From Syngnathus acus (lineage: Eukaryota; Chordata; Actinopteri; Syngnathiformes; Syngnathidae): a DNA stretch of 64,000 nucleotides. This document shows, piece after piece, positions 10,114 to 20,518 of this stretch (positions are counted from its first letter, which is position 1; the number at the start of each line of letters is the position of its first letter). The notes beneath the pieces are model-generated. The model did no database searches and had not been told where the DNA came from. It saw only the letters and a list, made by a program, of their open reading frames with translations. A program made the translations under genes and the position numbers. The stretch is from the NCBI RefSeq assembly GCF_901709675.1, contig NC_051093.1:3679053-3743052 (forward strand). Direction: 5' to 3'.

Positions 10114-11446
10114 AAGATTCAAGAGTTTTTATTCACCATGTTTGAGCGTGCCAAACAAGGAATTTGACTTCGGTAAATCACAGCCTCTGTTCAACATTTA
10201 GGTGACTAACAACACTCAGGACATGTGAAAATGGCAAATATTCTCAAACATCCCCTGATCTTAAACTCCCAAAAGGGCAAGGAAAAACTAAAAACTCCAG
10301 CTAGGGGAAATGAGAAACCTTGAGAAGAGACCACAGATGGGAAGGTCCCTTATCCAGGATGACCAGGCTGCAATGGATGCAGAGAGGACACATAGTACAA
10401 ACAGTGTAGACAAATTCAAGAAAGGTGTGGAGAGCAGGATGTTATTGCACAGTAATGACTCTGAGACTCTTAAGAGTGGTGTGAGTTCATCAGAGCAACA
10501 GCCTGGGGGAAGAAGCTGTCTCTGTGTCTGCTGGTTTTGGCGTACCGAGCTCTATAACGCCGTCCGGAGGGGAGTAGTTCAAACAGATGGCAACCTGGGT
10601 GAGAAGGGTCTGTAGAGATGTTCCTTGCACGTTTCCTGGTCCTGGACAGGTACAAGTCTTGGATAGATTCCAATGATCTTTTCTGCAGTCCTGATTGTCC
10701 GTTGCAGTCTGTGCTTGTCTTGTTTGGAGGCCGATCCAAACCAGACAGTGATGGAGGTGCAGAGGACAGACTGGATGATGGCAGTGTAGAAGGTCTTCAG
10801 AAGCTTTCGCGGCAGGTTGAACTTCTTGAGCTGTCTCAGGAAGTACAGCCTCTGCTGGGCCTTCTTCCGGACAGAGTCTATGTGGCCGGTCCATTTCAGG
10901 TCCCGAGAGATTGTGGTTCCCAGGAACTTGAAGGTGTCTGTGGAGAGAATAGTATTACTGCGGATAGTGAGGGGTAAAAGTGGTGAAGGGTCACGCCTGA
11001 AGTCCATTGTCATCTCCACGGTCTTGAGCGGGTTCAGCTCCAGGTGGTTTTGGCTGCACCAGTGGACCAGCCGCTCCACCTCCTGTCTGTACGCAGTCTC
11101 ATCACCGTCCTGGATCAGTCCAATGAGAGTGGTGTCGTCTGCATACTTCAGGAGCTTCACAGGAGAGTCACCTGAGGAGAAATCGTTGGTGTAGAGAGAG
11201 AAGAGCAGTGGGGAGAGGACGCACCCCTGAGGGGCTCCAGTATTGGTGGTCCGGGTGTCAGATGTGATGCCCCCCAGCCTCACACGCTGTCTCCTGTTGG
11301 TCAGGAAGCTGGTGATCCACTGACAGGTGGAGGCAGGCACCGCAAGCTGGATGAGCTTCTGTTGGAGGATGTCAGGAGCGATGGTGTTGAACGCCGAGCT
11401 GAAGTCCACGAACAGAATCCTCCATGTTGTTGTAGCTGCTGTGAGC
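10114..11446 (-). mobile_element. Rex1-like LINE fragment (copy B)
   Basis: Same RT fragment, same 5' truncation point and same 3' tail as copy A; the 306-residue open stretch is identical. It is duplicated together with its host element rather than independently inserted. Confidence 0.75.
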
Positions 11447-12810
11447 ACGGAATGCTGACACCATCTGGAAATTGAATAATCACTCCCTTCGGCCCACACA
11501 GGATTCTAGCTTCAACGGCTGACAGCAAATCCCTCCCCATCAAATTGATCGGAGTGTCTGTGGAATGGATATATTTGTGCCACAGTCTACACCCCGCCTG
11601 GGTGATCACCGTCTCAAGTGGTTTGGTAAAAGGCAGAGTTCGTGGTTGTCCCGAGAAGCCGACTAAAGTTGTTGTTTTCTTTGACAGTGAGGATACAGGT
11701 AGGGCAGTGTTTATTGGTGAATAAGTTGCTCCTGTGTCCACCAGCATCTGCACAGGTTTTCCCTCCACTGTCACATCCGCCGGGCCACTGCTTCTCTGGC
11801 TTCCCGGGCAGCCCTATTCAAATTGTCCACACCAGAGATCATCACGTTGGTAGTACTGGCCTCCGTGTGTTTGTGGCTGTTGCCAGGGCCGTCCACCAGA
11901 TGGAGCTGTTGCTCCCTGTTGCATCGGCGCCCTGGGTTGGCGTAGTGGGCCTCCGGCTGGGCAAGTGGCTCCGCGCGGCCGGTATTGTGGGCATCCTCTT
12001 GCGCAATGATCGGTTTCGCCGCAGATGAAGCATGCGTTGGACGGGTCGGGTTGGTATGTCATCCTGCCCGGGTAAGCGGGTGCACTCCCTCCCCGGCCTC
12101 TGTATCCACCCCGGAACCGGCCCCTCCCGCGCCCCACCACCTGAGGACCCTGTGACATTTGCATTTCCTTTTTCTGTGATTTTGACTGTTTAGCTTCCCC
12201 ATGCATCTTTCCCAATTGTAATTTCAACAACTGTTTTGTAATGCGCCTGTCTCGTTCTCAACTTTAGCTTGTGACTCAGTGAACGTTCTGCAGTGATGCA
12301 AAAGATGACGTTTAAATCGTGCTTCGGCACAAACCAGAATGTCAGGGTCTGACATTAGCTGCTTCTTCACGTCTGGCGGAAGTCCATCCACTAGCTTCCG
12401 TCCGGAAGAGCACCTCTGCCTCGGGCGAGAGAGCCGGATGGCGACCTGTGGTTTCAATCCAACTTTCCACACATGTTACGTAATGTTGTGCTGGTGACAT
12501 TTTCACATCATAAGGAAACATAGTGGGGGCCAGATCGGTGGGTTGTGGGAAAGTCAATTTAATGTTTTCAAACAGGGGCGCTGCTACTTGTGGCAAGGGC
12601 ACCTCCCTCCTCAGTCTCGCTGTGCCTGCTGCCTCCTCAATCGCCTGCAATTGTACTAGAGAGCATGCTCCTGCCAACATCTGACGCATGTCACCGAGTG
12701 TACAGCTCTGCCCAGTCATCAGAGCCAAAAATTTGTTCAGCCACACTTTACCTCCTCTGTGAAGTGGGGGCATTTTTTCCATCATCGCAGTCACATCACG
12801 GAGCACCATA
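11447..12810 (-). mobile_element. Protease, nucleocapsid and capsid remnants of the retroelement (copy B, variant Y)
   Basis: In minus-strand order: a capsid-like open region (about 12,809-12,345; MEKMPPLHRGGKVWLNKF), a Gly/Arg-rich linker with RGRGRFRGGYRGRGG, the CCHC knuckle [14 protein letters not shown], then the protease with LVDTGATYSPI. This is the most complete gag-protease block in the window. Around 12,396-12,443 it has extra bases absent from the other two gag copies. The frame between capsid and nucleocapsid is broken near 12,345-12,240. Confidence 0.75.
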
Positions 12811-12900
12811 GTGCTGGCCGCTTGGTGCGGTCACCAGCGGACACATTAATTCATTTTTCTGCACCTCGGTCTGCGTCATCTGTCCCTGACATCTCCGCAG

Positions 12901-13871
12901 ATGAGCCAGATCCCGCCTAACCACTACATTCACGTGCTGAACCAGAACACCTGCGTCGCCCGTGTCGAGATTGGCCCGCAAACGTACCGCTGCGTGGACA
13001 ATGAAAGGTGAGAGGGCACGCCCGTGTGCTGACATCACTCAGTTTTGCTCACGCCATGTGACTCTTGTAGGGTTCTGTTCGCGCCCGTGCCCTTGGTCAT
13101 GGTGCCCCCGCGCCACTACTGCGTGGTTAAGCTCAAGGACGCTGACCTGGACATCCGTCTCACCGGGGATCTCTTCCCGCTCCACCCTGGCGAGAAGATC
13201 CAGCAGGTGGGTTGGATGTCCAATTGGTCAAATGCTTCTATGTGAAATTGTCAAATCCAAAGCTACCTGATTTGTTTGCTTTTTTTTTTCTTCTTCAGGA
13301 CGTGACCCCCCTGCAGGTGGTTCACCCCAACACAGCGCTCCGTCTGCAGGCGCTAATCAACTTCATGGACGGCACAGAAAGACGCGTGGCGGGAACCGAG
13401 TGGCTCTTTGAGGGACCCGGTGAGCGCTTTTGGGAAACCCCCCACAGACTCAAGACTGAGGAGACATAGAAACGCAGACATAGTTGTTGAAGTTCAAATC
13501 GGGTTTGGGTTTGGGAAAAAAATTGTTTGTTTTTTTTGTCTTCCTCGTCAGGCACGTACATCCCGAGGAAGGAGGTGGTTGTCCTGGAGACCATCGAGGC
13601 CACGGTGATCGGCGAGAACCAGCCCATAAGACTGCGAGCGCGCCAAGAGGGCGTTGACCGCAGGGGAGTGATCCGGGTTACGGGTGGGACACGCCTCCTT
13701 TCTTTTATCTCACTTCCTGTTTGTTTGTGGTGGCTGGAAACTTCCAAGCCTGACCTGGCGCCCGTCTTACGTTCAGGTGAGGAGTGGCTGGTGAGAAAGG
13801 CGGGCGTGTACCTGCCGGGCGCCCACGAGGAGGTCATCGACATCGTCAACGCCTTCCTCCCGACGGACAAG
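12901..13871 (+). pseudogene. mvp: Major vault protein, exons 1-5, array copy 3
   Basis: Exons 12901-13007, 13071-13206, 13299-13419, 13552-13683 and 13777-13871, all with GT-AG borders and no stops. Exon 1 begins ATG ([13 protein letters not shown]). Differences from copy 1 include [13 protein letters not shown] and [15 protein letters not shown] in exon 2 and RRGVIRVT in exon 4. Exon lengths equal those of copies 1 and 4. The set again has gag remains just upstream and RNase H remains just downstream, both antisense. It is not clear whether any transcript uses it; no promoter is visible. Confidence 0.85.
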
Positions 13872-13916
13872 GTGCGCTTTTCCCGCGCTTGTCGAGTTCA
13901 AACTTGAAGCTGACGG

Positions 13917-14957
13917 TGTGACGGGTGACCTGCGCACACGGTCGGGGTGTTCCCCGTCCACAATTAGTGGACCGCGGGACACCATCATGTCCTCTGCCCC
14001 GCCGTACCCGGCCGTCTGCTTGGCCAATTCATCAGCCGCTTGATTCCCCCTAGTCACTAAGGTGTCAGCTTTGGAGTGACCAGGCACTTTGACAATGGCC
14101 ACCTCGCTCGGGTACTTCAACGCCTCAAACAACAGCAACATCAAATCCTTGTGCGCAATCTCCAGGCCTCTGGCCGTCGTGAACCCATTCTGTAGCCACC
14201 CTACCAGATCAATTAAAGCCGCCGACACCGCATAAGCGGAGTCAGAATAGATGGTCACGGCTTCCCCCTTGCATTGTCGTAAGGCTAACACCAGAGCAAA
14301 GACTTCTGCCGCCTGGGCCGAAGGGCGGGTGTTGAGCGTCATCACTTTAAGATGCTGGAAGGAACCATCCCTCCTCTCGACCGCAGCCGGCATTAGCCAA
14401 ATCAATCACGGTGAACCACTGGTAGGCAGGGTTCAATGATGCAAGGATTCGGTGCGGGTCTGGCACGGGAAGAACGGGAGTTATAGTGACATCATTTACT
14501 GCTCTCAGATCATGTGCCATGCGCCATGTTTTCCCATCAGCTTTCTGGACTGGCCTTAACGGGGTGTTCCATTCGGAGCACGACACTTCCAACACTCCTG
14601 CATCCCAGAGGCCGCACAGAGTGTCTTCCGTGCCTTGGTCCGCCTCACTCGGCCAACGATATTGGGGTCGTTTGATAGGCTGCGTCTCATCCATTTGGAG
14701 ATCAATAGGGGCCACCGAGTGACAAAACCCGACATCAAATGGACCTTGGGACCACAAGGTGTCGGGCAAGGCTGCGAGCATTACTTCAGCGTCCTCATGA
14801 TCAGTTAATTCCCTGCCATGTGTGCGAGATACCAACATCATCTCCGGCAGCCCTGAGTCTACCATGGGTTGTTTAATTTGGTAAGCTTTCTGAGACTCTG
14901 ACCAGTACAAATTTAGGGATGTGTGTTTTCCGCCAGTCGGTTTGCAGCAACAAATTC
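13917..14957 (-). mobile_element. Retroviral-type pol remnant: RT start plus RNase H (copy C)
   Basis: Same structure and same internal deletion as copies A and B, with a few substitutions (for example LMLLLFEAL for LMLQLFEAL, and VSCSEWNTPL for VSFSEWNTPL). It is thus slightly older than the A/B split. Confidence 0.75.
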
Positions 14958-16290
14958 AAGATTCAAGAGTTTTTATTCACCATGTTTGAGCGTGCCAAAC
15001 AAGGAATTTGACTTCGGTAAATCACAGCCTCTGTTCAACATTTAGGTGACTAACAACACTCAGGACATGTGAAAATGGCAAATATTCTCAAACATCCCCT
15101 GATCTTAAACTCCCAAAAGGGCAAGGAAAAACTCAAAACTCCAGCTAGGGGAAATGAGAACCCTTGAGAAGAGACCACAGATGGGAAGGTCCCTTATCCA
15201 GGATGACCAGGCTGCAATGGATGCAGAGAGGACACATAGTACAAACAGTGGAGACAAATTCAAGAAAGGTGTGGAGAGCAGGATGTTATTGCACAGTAAT
15301 GACTCTGAGACTCTTAAGAGTGGTGTGAGTTCATCAGAGCAACAGCCTGGGGGAAGAAGCTGTCTCTGTGTCTGCTGGTTTTGGCGTACCGAGTTCTATA
15401 ACGCCGTCCGGAGGGGAGTAGTTCAAACAGATGGCAACCTGGGTGAGAAGGGTCTGTAGAGATGTTCCTTGCACGTTTCCTGGTCCTGGACAGGTACAAG
15501 TCTTGGATAGATTCCAATGATCTTTTCTGCAGTCCTGATTGTCCGTTGCAGTCTGTGCTTGTCTTGTTTGGAGGCCGATCCAAACCAGACAGTGATGGAG
15601 GTGCAGAGGACAGACTGGATGATGGCAGTGTAGAAGGTCTTCAGAAGCTTTCGCGGCAGGTTGAACTTCTTGAGCTGTCTGAGGAAGTACAGCCTCTGCT
15701 GGGCCTTCTTCCGGACAGAGTCTATGTGGCCGGTCCATTTCAGGTCCCGAGAGATTGTGGTTCCCAGGAACTTGAAGGTGTCTGTGGAGAGAATAGTATT
15801 ACTGCGGATAGTGAGGGGTAAAAGTGGTGAAGGGTCACGCCTGAAGTCCACTGTCATCTCCACGGTCTTGAGCGGGTTCAGCTCCAGGTGGTTTTGGCTG
15901 CACCAGTGGACCAGCCGCTCCACCTCCTGTCTGTACGCAGTCTCATCACCGTCCTGGATCAGTCCGATGAGAGTGGTGTCGTCTGCATACTTCAGGAGCT
16001 TCACAGGAGAGTCACCTGAGGAGAAATCGTTGGTGTAGAGAGAGAAGAGCAGTGGGGAGAGGACGCACCCCTGAGGGGCTCCAGTATTGGTGGTCCGGGT
16101 GTCAGATGTGATGCCCCCCAGCCTCACACGCTGTCTCCTGTTGGTCAGGAAGCTGGTGATCCACTGACAGGTGGAGGCAGGCACCGCAAGCTGGATGAGC
16201 TTCTGTTGGAGGATGTCAGGAGCGATGGTGTTGAACGCCGAGCTGAAGTCCACGAACAGAATCCTCCATGTTGTTGCAGCTGCTGTGAGC
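14958..16290 (-). mobile_element. Rex1-like LINE fragment (copy C)
   Basis: The same nested, 5'-truncated LINE as copies A and B, still open across the RT fragment, with minor differences (VEMTVDFRR for VEMTMDFRR). Confidence 0.75.
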
Positions 16291-17640
16291 ACGGAATGCT
16301 GACACCATCTGGAAATTGAATAATCACTCCCTTCGGCCCACACAGGATTCTAGCTTCAACGGCTGACAGCAAATCCCTCCCCATCAAATTGGTCGGAGTG
16401 TCTGTGGAATGGATATATTTGTGCCACAGTCTACACCCCGCCTGGGTGATCACCGTCTCAAGTGGTTTGGTAAAAGGCAGAGTTCGTGGTTTTCCCGAGA
16501 AGCCGACTAAAGTTGTTGTTTTCTTTGACAGTGAGGTTACAGGTAAGGCAGTGTTTATTGGTGAATAAGTTGCTCCTGTGTCCACCAGCATCTGCACAGG
16601 TTTTCCCTCCACTGTCACATGAAGCATTGGCTCCGCCGGGCCACTGCTTCTCTGGCTTCCCGGGCAGCCCTATTCAAATTGTCCACACCAGAGATCATCA
16701 TGTTGGTAGTACTGACCTCCGTGTGTTTGTGGCTGTAGCCAGGGCCGTCCACCAGATGGAGCTGTTGCTCCCTGTTGCATCGGCGCCCCGGGTTGGCGTA
16801 GTGGGCCTCCGGCTGGGCGGGTGGCTCCGCGCGGCCGATATTGTGGGCATCCTCTTGCCCAATGATCGGTTTCGCCGCAGATGAAGCATGCGTTGGACGG
16901 GTCGGGTTGGTATGTCATCCTGCCCGGGTAAGCGGGTGCACTCCCTCCCCGGCCTCTGTATCCACCCCGGAACCGGCCCCTCCCGCGCCCCACCACCTGA
17001 GGACCCTGTGACATTTGCATTTCCTTTTTCTGTGATTTTGACTGTTTAGCTTCCCCATGCATCTTTCCCAATTGTAATTTCAACAACTGTTTTGTAATGC
17101 GCCTGTCTCGTTCTCAACTTTAGCTTGTGACTCAGTGAACGTTCTGCAGTGATGCAAAAGATGACGTTTAAATCGTGCTTCGGCACAAACCAGAATGTCA
17201 GGGTCTGACATTAGCTGCTTCTTCACGTCTGGCGGAAGTCCATCCACTAGCGCCATCCGGCTCTTCCGGACGGCGACCTGTGGTTTCAATCCAACTTTCC
17301 ACACGTTACATAATGTTGTGCTGGTGACATTTTCACATCATAAGGAAACATAGTGGGGGCCAGATCGGTGGGTTGTGGGAAAGTCAATTTAATGTTTTCA
17401 AACAGGGGCGCTGCTACTTGTGGCAAGGGCACCTCCCTCCCCAGTCTCGCTGTGCCTGCTGCTTCCTCAATCGCCTGCAATTGTACTAGAGAGCATGCTC
17501 CTGCCAACGTCTGACGCATGTCACCGAGTGTACAGCTCTGCCCAGTCATCAGAGCCAAAAATGTGTTCAGCCACACTTTACCTCCTCTGTGAAGTGGGGG
17601 CATTTTTCCCATCATCGCAGTCACATCACGGAGCACCATA
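16291..17640 (-). mobile_element. Protease, nucleocapsid and capsid remnants of the retroelement (copy C, variant X)
   Basis: Protease with LVDTGATYSPI, CCHC knuckle [14 protein letters not shown] and capsid-like MGKMPPLHRGGKVWLNTF. The nucleocapsid portion matches the 3.7-4.1 kb copy rather than the adjacent 11.8 kb copy. The 23-bp segment at 17,252-17,274 is the exact reverse complement of 4,286-4,308. Confidence 0.75.
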
Positions 17641-17742
17641 GTGCTGGCCGCCTGGTGTGGTCACCAGCGGACACATTAATTCATTTTTCTGCACCTCGGT
17701 CTGCACCTCGGTCTGCGTCATCTGTCCCTGACATCTCCGCAG

Positions 17743-18712
17743 ATTATCCGGATCCCGCCTGACCACTACATTCACGTGCTGGACCAGAACACCTGCATCG
17801 CCCGTGTCGAGATTGGCCCGCAAACGTACCACTGCCTGGACAATGAAAGGTGAGAGGGCACGCCCGTGTGCTGACATCCCTCAGTTTTGCTCACGCCATG
17901 TGACTCTTGTAGGGTTCTGTTCGCGCCCGTGCCCATGGTCATGGTGCCCCCGTGCCACTACTGCGTGGTTGAGCTCAAGCACGCTGACCTGGACATCCGT
18001 CTCACCGGGAATCCCTTCCCGCTTCACCCTGGTGAGAAGATCCAGCAGGTGGGTTGGATGTCCAATTGGTCAAATGCTTCTATGTGAAATTGTCAAATCC
18101 AAAGCTACCTGATTTGTTTGCTTTTTTTTTTCTTCTTCAGGACGTGACCCCCCTGCAGGTGGTTCACCCCAACACAGCGCTCCGTCTGCAGGCGCTAATC
18201 GACTTCATGGACGGCGAAGAATGGCGCGAGGCGGGAACCGAGTGGCTCTTTGAGGGACCCGGTGAGCGCTTTTGGGAAACCCCCCACAGACTCAAGACTG
18301 AGGAGACATAGAAACGCAGACATAGTTGTTGAAGTTCAAATCGGGTTTGGGTTTGGGAAAAAAATGGTTGTTTTCTTTGTCTTCCTCGTCAGGCATGTAC
18401 ATCCCGAGGAAGGAGATGGTTGTCCTGGAGACCATCGAGGCCACAGTGATCGGCGAGAACCAGCCCATAAGACTGCGAGCGCGCCAAGAGGGCGTTGACC
18501 GCAGGGGAGTGCTCCGGGTTACGGGTGGGACACGCCTCCTTTTTTTTATCTCACTTCCTGTTTGTTTGTGGTGGCTGGAAACTTCCAAGCCTGACCTGGC
18601 GCCCGTCTTACGTTCAGGTGAGGAGTGGCTGGTGAGAAAGGCGGGCGTGTACCTGCCGGGCGCCCACGAGGAGGTCATCGACATCGTCAACGCCTTCCTC
18701 CCGACGGACAAG
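17743..18712 (+). pseudogene. mvp: Major vault protein, exons 1-5, array copy 4
   Basis: Exons 17743-17849, 17913-18048, 18141-18261, 18393-18524 and 18618-18712, all open with GT-AG borders. Unlike copies 1 and 3, exon 1 starts ATT ATC CGG (IIRIPPDHY), which is the residue pattern of ordinary vertebrate MVP, so the ATGs of copies 1 and 3 look like secondary substitutions. Other changes: [16 protein letters not shown] in exon 2, [12 protein letters not shown] in exon 3, GMYIPRKEM in exon 4. With no ATG it can be translated only as an internal exon set. Confidence 0.85.
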
Positions 18713-18757
18713 GTGCGCTTTTCCCGCGCTTGTCGAGTTCAAACTTGAAGCTGACGG

Positions 18758-19127
18758 TGTGACGGGTGACCTGCGCACACGGTCGGGGTGTTCCCCGTCC
18801 ACAATTAGTGGACCGCGGGACACCATCATGTCCTCTGCCCCGCTGTACCCGGCCGTCTGCTTGGCCAATTCATCAGCCGCTTGATTCCCCCTAGCCACTA
18901 AGGTGTCAGCTTTGGAGTGACCAGGCACTTTGACAATGGCCACCTCGCTCGGGTACTTCAACGCCTCAAACAACTGCAACATCAAATCCTTGTGCGCAAT
19001 CTCCAGGCCTCTGGCCGTCGTGAACCCATTCTGTAGCCACCCTACCAGATCAATTAAAGCCGCCGACACCGCATAAGCGGAGTCAGAATAGATGGTCACG
19101 GCTTCCCCCTTGCATTGTCGTAAGGCT
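18758..19127 (-). mobile_element. RNase H remnant (copy D), truncated
   Basis: The RNase H part only (TIYSDSAYAV to DELAKQ). At about 19,127 it breaks into a piece of mvp exon 4, ending the array. Confidence 0.75.
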
Positions 19128-19726
19128 ACCATCGAGGCCACGGTGATCGGCGAGAACCAGGCCATTAGACCAGAAGAGTGTGGTCAAGGTGAGTCTCATT
19201 TTTGCATATTTTGAGAGAACTGAAAATCCAAAAGAAATTTTACTTTTTAATTCTACTTTATACGTCTGTTGGATCTACACGTGCGCGCACTTTGAACTTT
19301 CCGCGACGCGGGAGGTCACGAGCGACGCTCAGGAGAAGAGTGGCTAGTGACCCTGGAGGACCGCGAAGCTCATGTGCCGTCGGTGGCGGAGGAAGTGGTG
19401 GGCGTGGTCAACGTCACTACGCTCAGCTGCGTCGTTTTGGACCAGGTCGGACCCAACGGGAAACCCCAGCTGGGCCAGAAGAGGGTGGTCAAGGTGAGTC
19501 TCATTTTTGCATATTTTGAGAGAACTGAAAATCCAAAATAAATTTTTCTTTTTAATTCTACTTTTAACGTCTGTTGGGTGAGCTACTCTATAATTTCATT
19601 TGTGCAATTTGAGAATTTTGAAAGCACTTGCTTTTCCATGTTGTCCACCAGGGGGAGCGCTCCTTCTTCCTGCAGCCAGTCAAGCATGTGGAAAATCTGA
19701 AGAGGAGGGTTGAAGATGAAGGTTGA
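19128..19726 (+). pseudogene. mvp: mvp downstream exons, scrambled array end
   Basis: A piece of exon 4 (19,128-19,160) is fused to the tail of a later exon (CCAGAAGAG...GTGGTCAAG, then a GT donor at 19,188). A full later exon follows at 19,333-19,493: [21 protein letters not shown] to LGQKRVVK. A further exon starts at 19,652 (GERSFFLQP) and hits TGA at 19,724-19,726 after about 24 codons. The exon expected between exon 5 and 19,333 is absent. Sequence 19,172-19,255 repeats 19,476-19,560 with an offset of about 304 bases. The C-terminal shoulder and coiled-coil cap regions of MVP are missing, so this is a broken 3' end. Confidence 0.75.
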
Positions 19727-20518
19727 AGATGAAGGAGATGGCCATCTGCACGTATATAGGCACTGCTTGTACCTGTCTGTCTCTTTAAAGGAAATAAATC
19801 CTATGCAAAATAAATCCTCCTGCGTTTCATTTGATTTTGTAAAATATATTTCAAAAGTTTTTTTCTCCCTTCCTCAGGATTATCATGCTTGCTGATGATC
19901 TGATCATTTGAGTCAGGTGTGTTGGAAGGGTTGCCGAGTTAGCATACTCGCCTCACAGTTCAGAGGTCATGAGTTTGTGCTTTCTATTCAAATCAGCAGG
20001 AGGGGGAGGAGCCAAAGAGGTCACAGATGATTGATTGATTGTGTGGGCGCGCCTCTGTGTGTGTGTTTTCCCATTAGTGGCCCTGTCGCCAGTGGCCATC
20101 TTTGTTGTCGTGGCCGCTTGAATGGTGGTGTTATGCAACAGCGCCTTTGGTGGTGTCAGGTCACATGTCCCTGCTTCCGCTGCATTCTCGCACACACAGA
20201 CGCACACTTTCTATAGGACTTATAAACGTATATAATTACCTCTATTCATTACAAACGCACCATGAATAAAATATTGTAACGTGTGTGTGCATGCATGACC
20301 TTGACAATCACCTGGAATCTTGTCAAGGTGTGTCTGCTTCTGGGCTTTGATTTCACAATAGGAACAAAGGAGACATTTTTATTGTGTTTATCAACATCAT
20401 ATTTTGTGGATGAATTAATAATTCTCAATTCCATTAAATAAGGCAATTGGGGTCAGGTGTGGCGGCTGCTTTTGTTTTGAAAAGCTCATATGCTGCTTGC
20501 TTTGTTTTTGGCGAGCAG
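19727..20518. other. Intergenic spacer with repeat scraps
   Basis: No gene seen. Two AATAAA-type signals occur near 19,790-19,817. At 19,902-19,990 there is a truncated interspersed repeat (ATCATTTGAGTCAGGTGTG) followed by a tRNA-like scrap GTTAGCATACTCGCCTCACA, as in fish tRNA-derived repeats. Upstream caskin2 exons, if present, are not here. Confidence 0.4.

Larger units (their letters stand above)
5504..12075. repeat. Head-to-tail tandem duplication, 3,286-bp unit (5504-8789 / 8790-12075)
   Basis: Every landmark in the first unit recurs 3,286 bases later: the RNase H, RT, LINE RT and protease peptides are residue-for-residue identical. The junction joins mid-exon 4 of mvp (GCGAGCGCGCC) to the nucleocapsid sequence (GGGTAAGCGGG), with only GCG shared, so it arose by microhomology rather than long homology. 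Larger copies of the array are offset by about 4.84 kb (9.5 to 14.4 kb) and 8.13 kb (6.2 to 14.4 kb). The identity means either a very recent event or an assembly duplication. Confidence 0.85.

Noticed and set aside
5504-19130. CRISPR-like or phage-type repeat array
   Set aside because: The repeat unit is several kilobases with eukaryotic introns and retroelement genes; no short repeat-spacer structure exists.
19902-19990. tRNA-like sequence
   Set aside because: No complete cloverleaf; it is a scrap of a tRNA-derived dispersed repeat.
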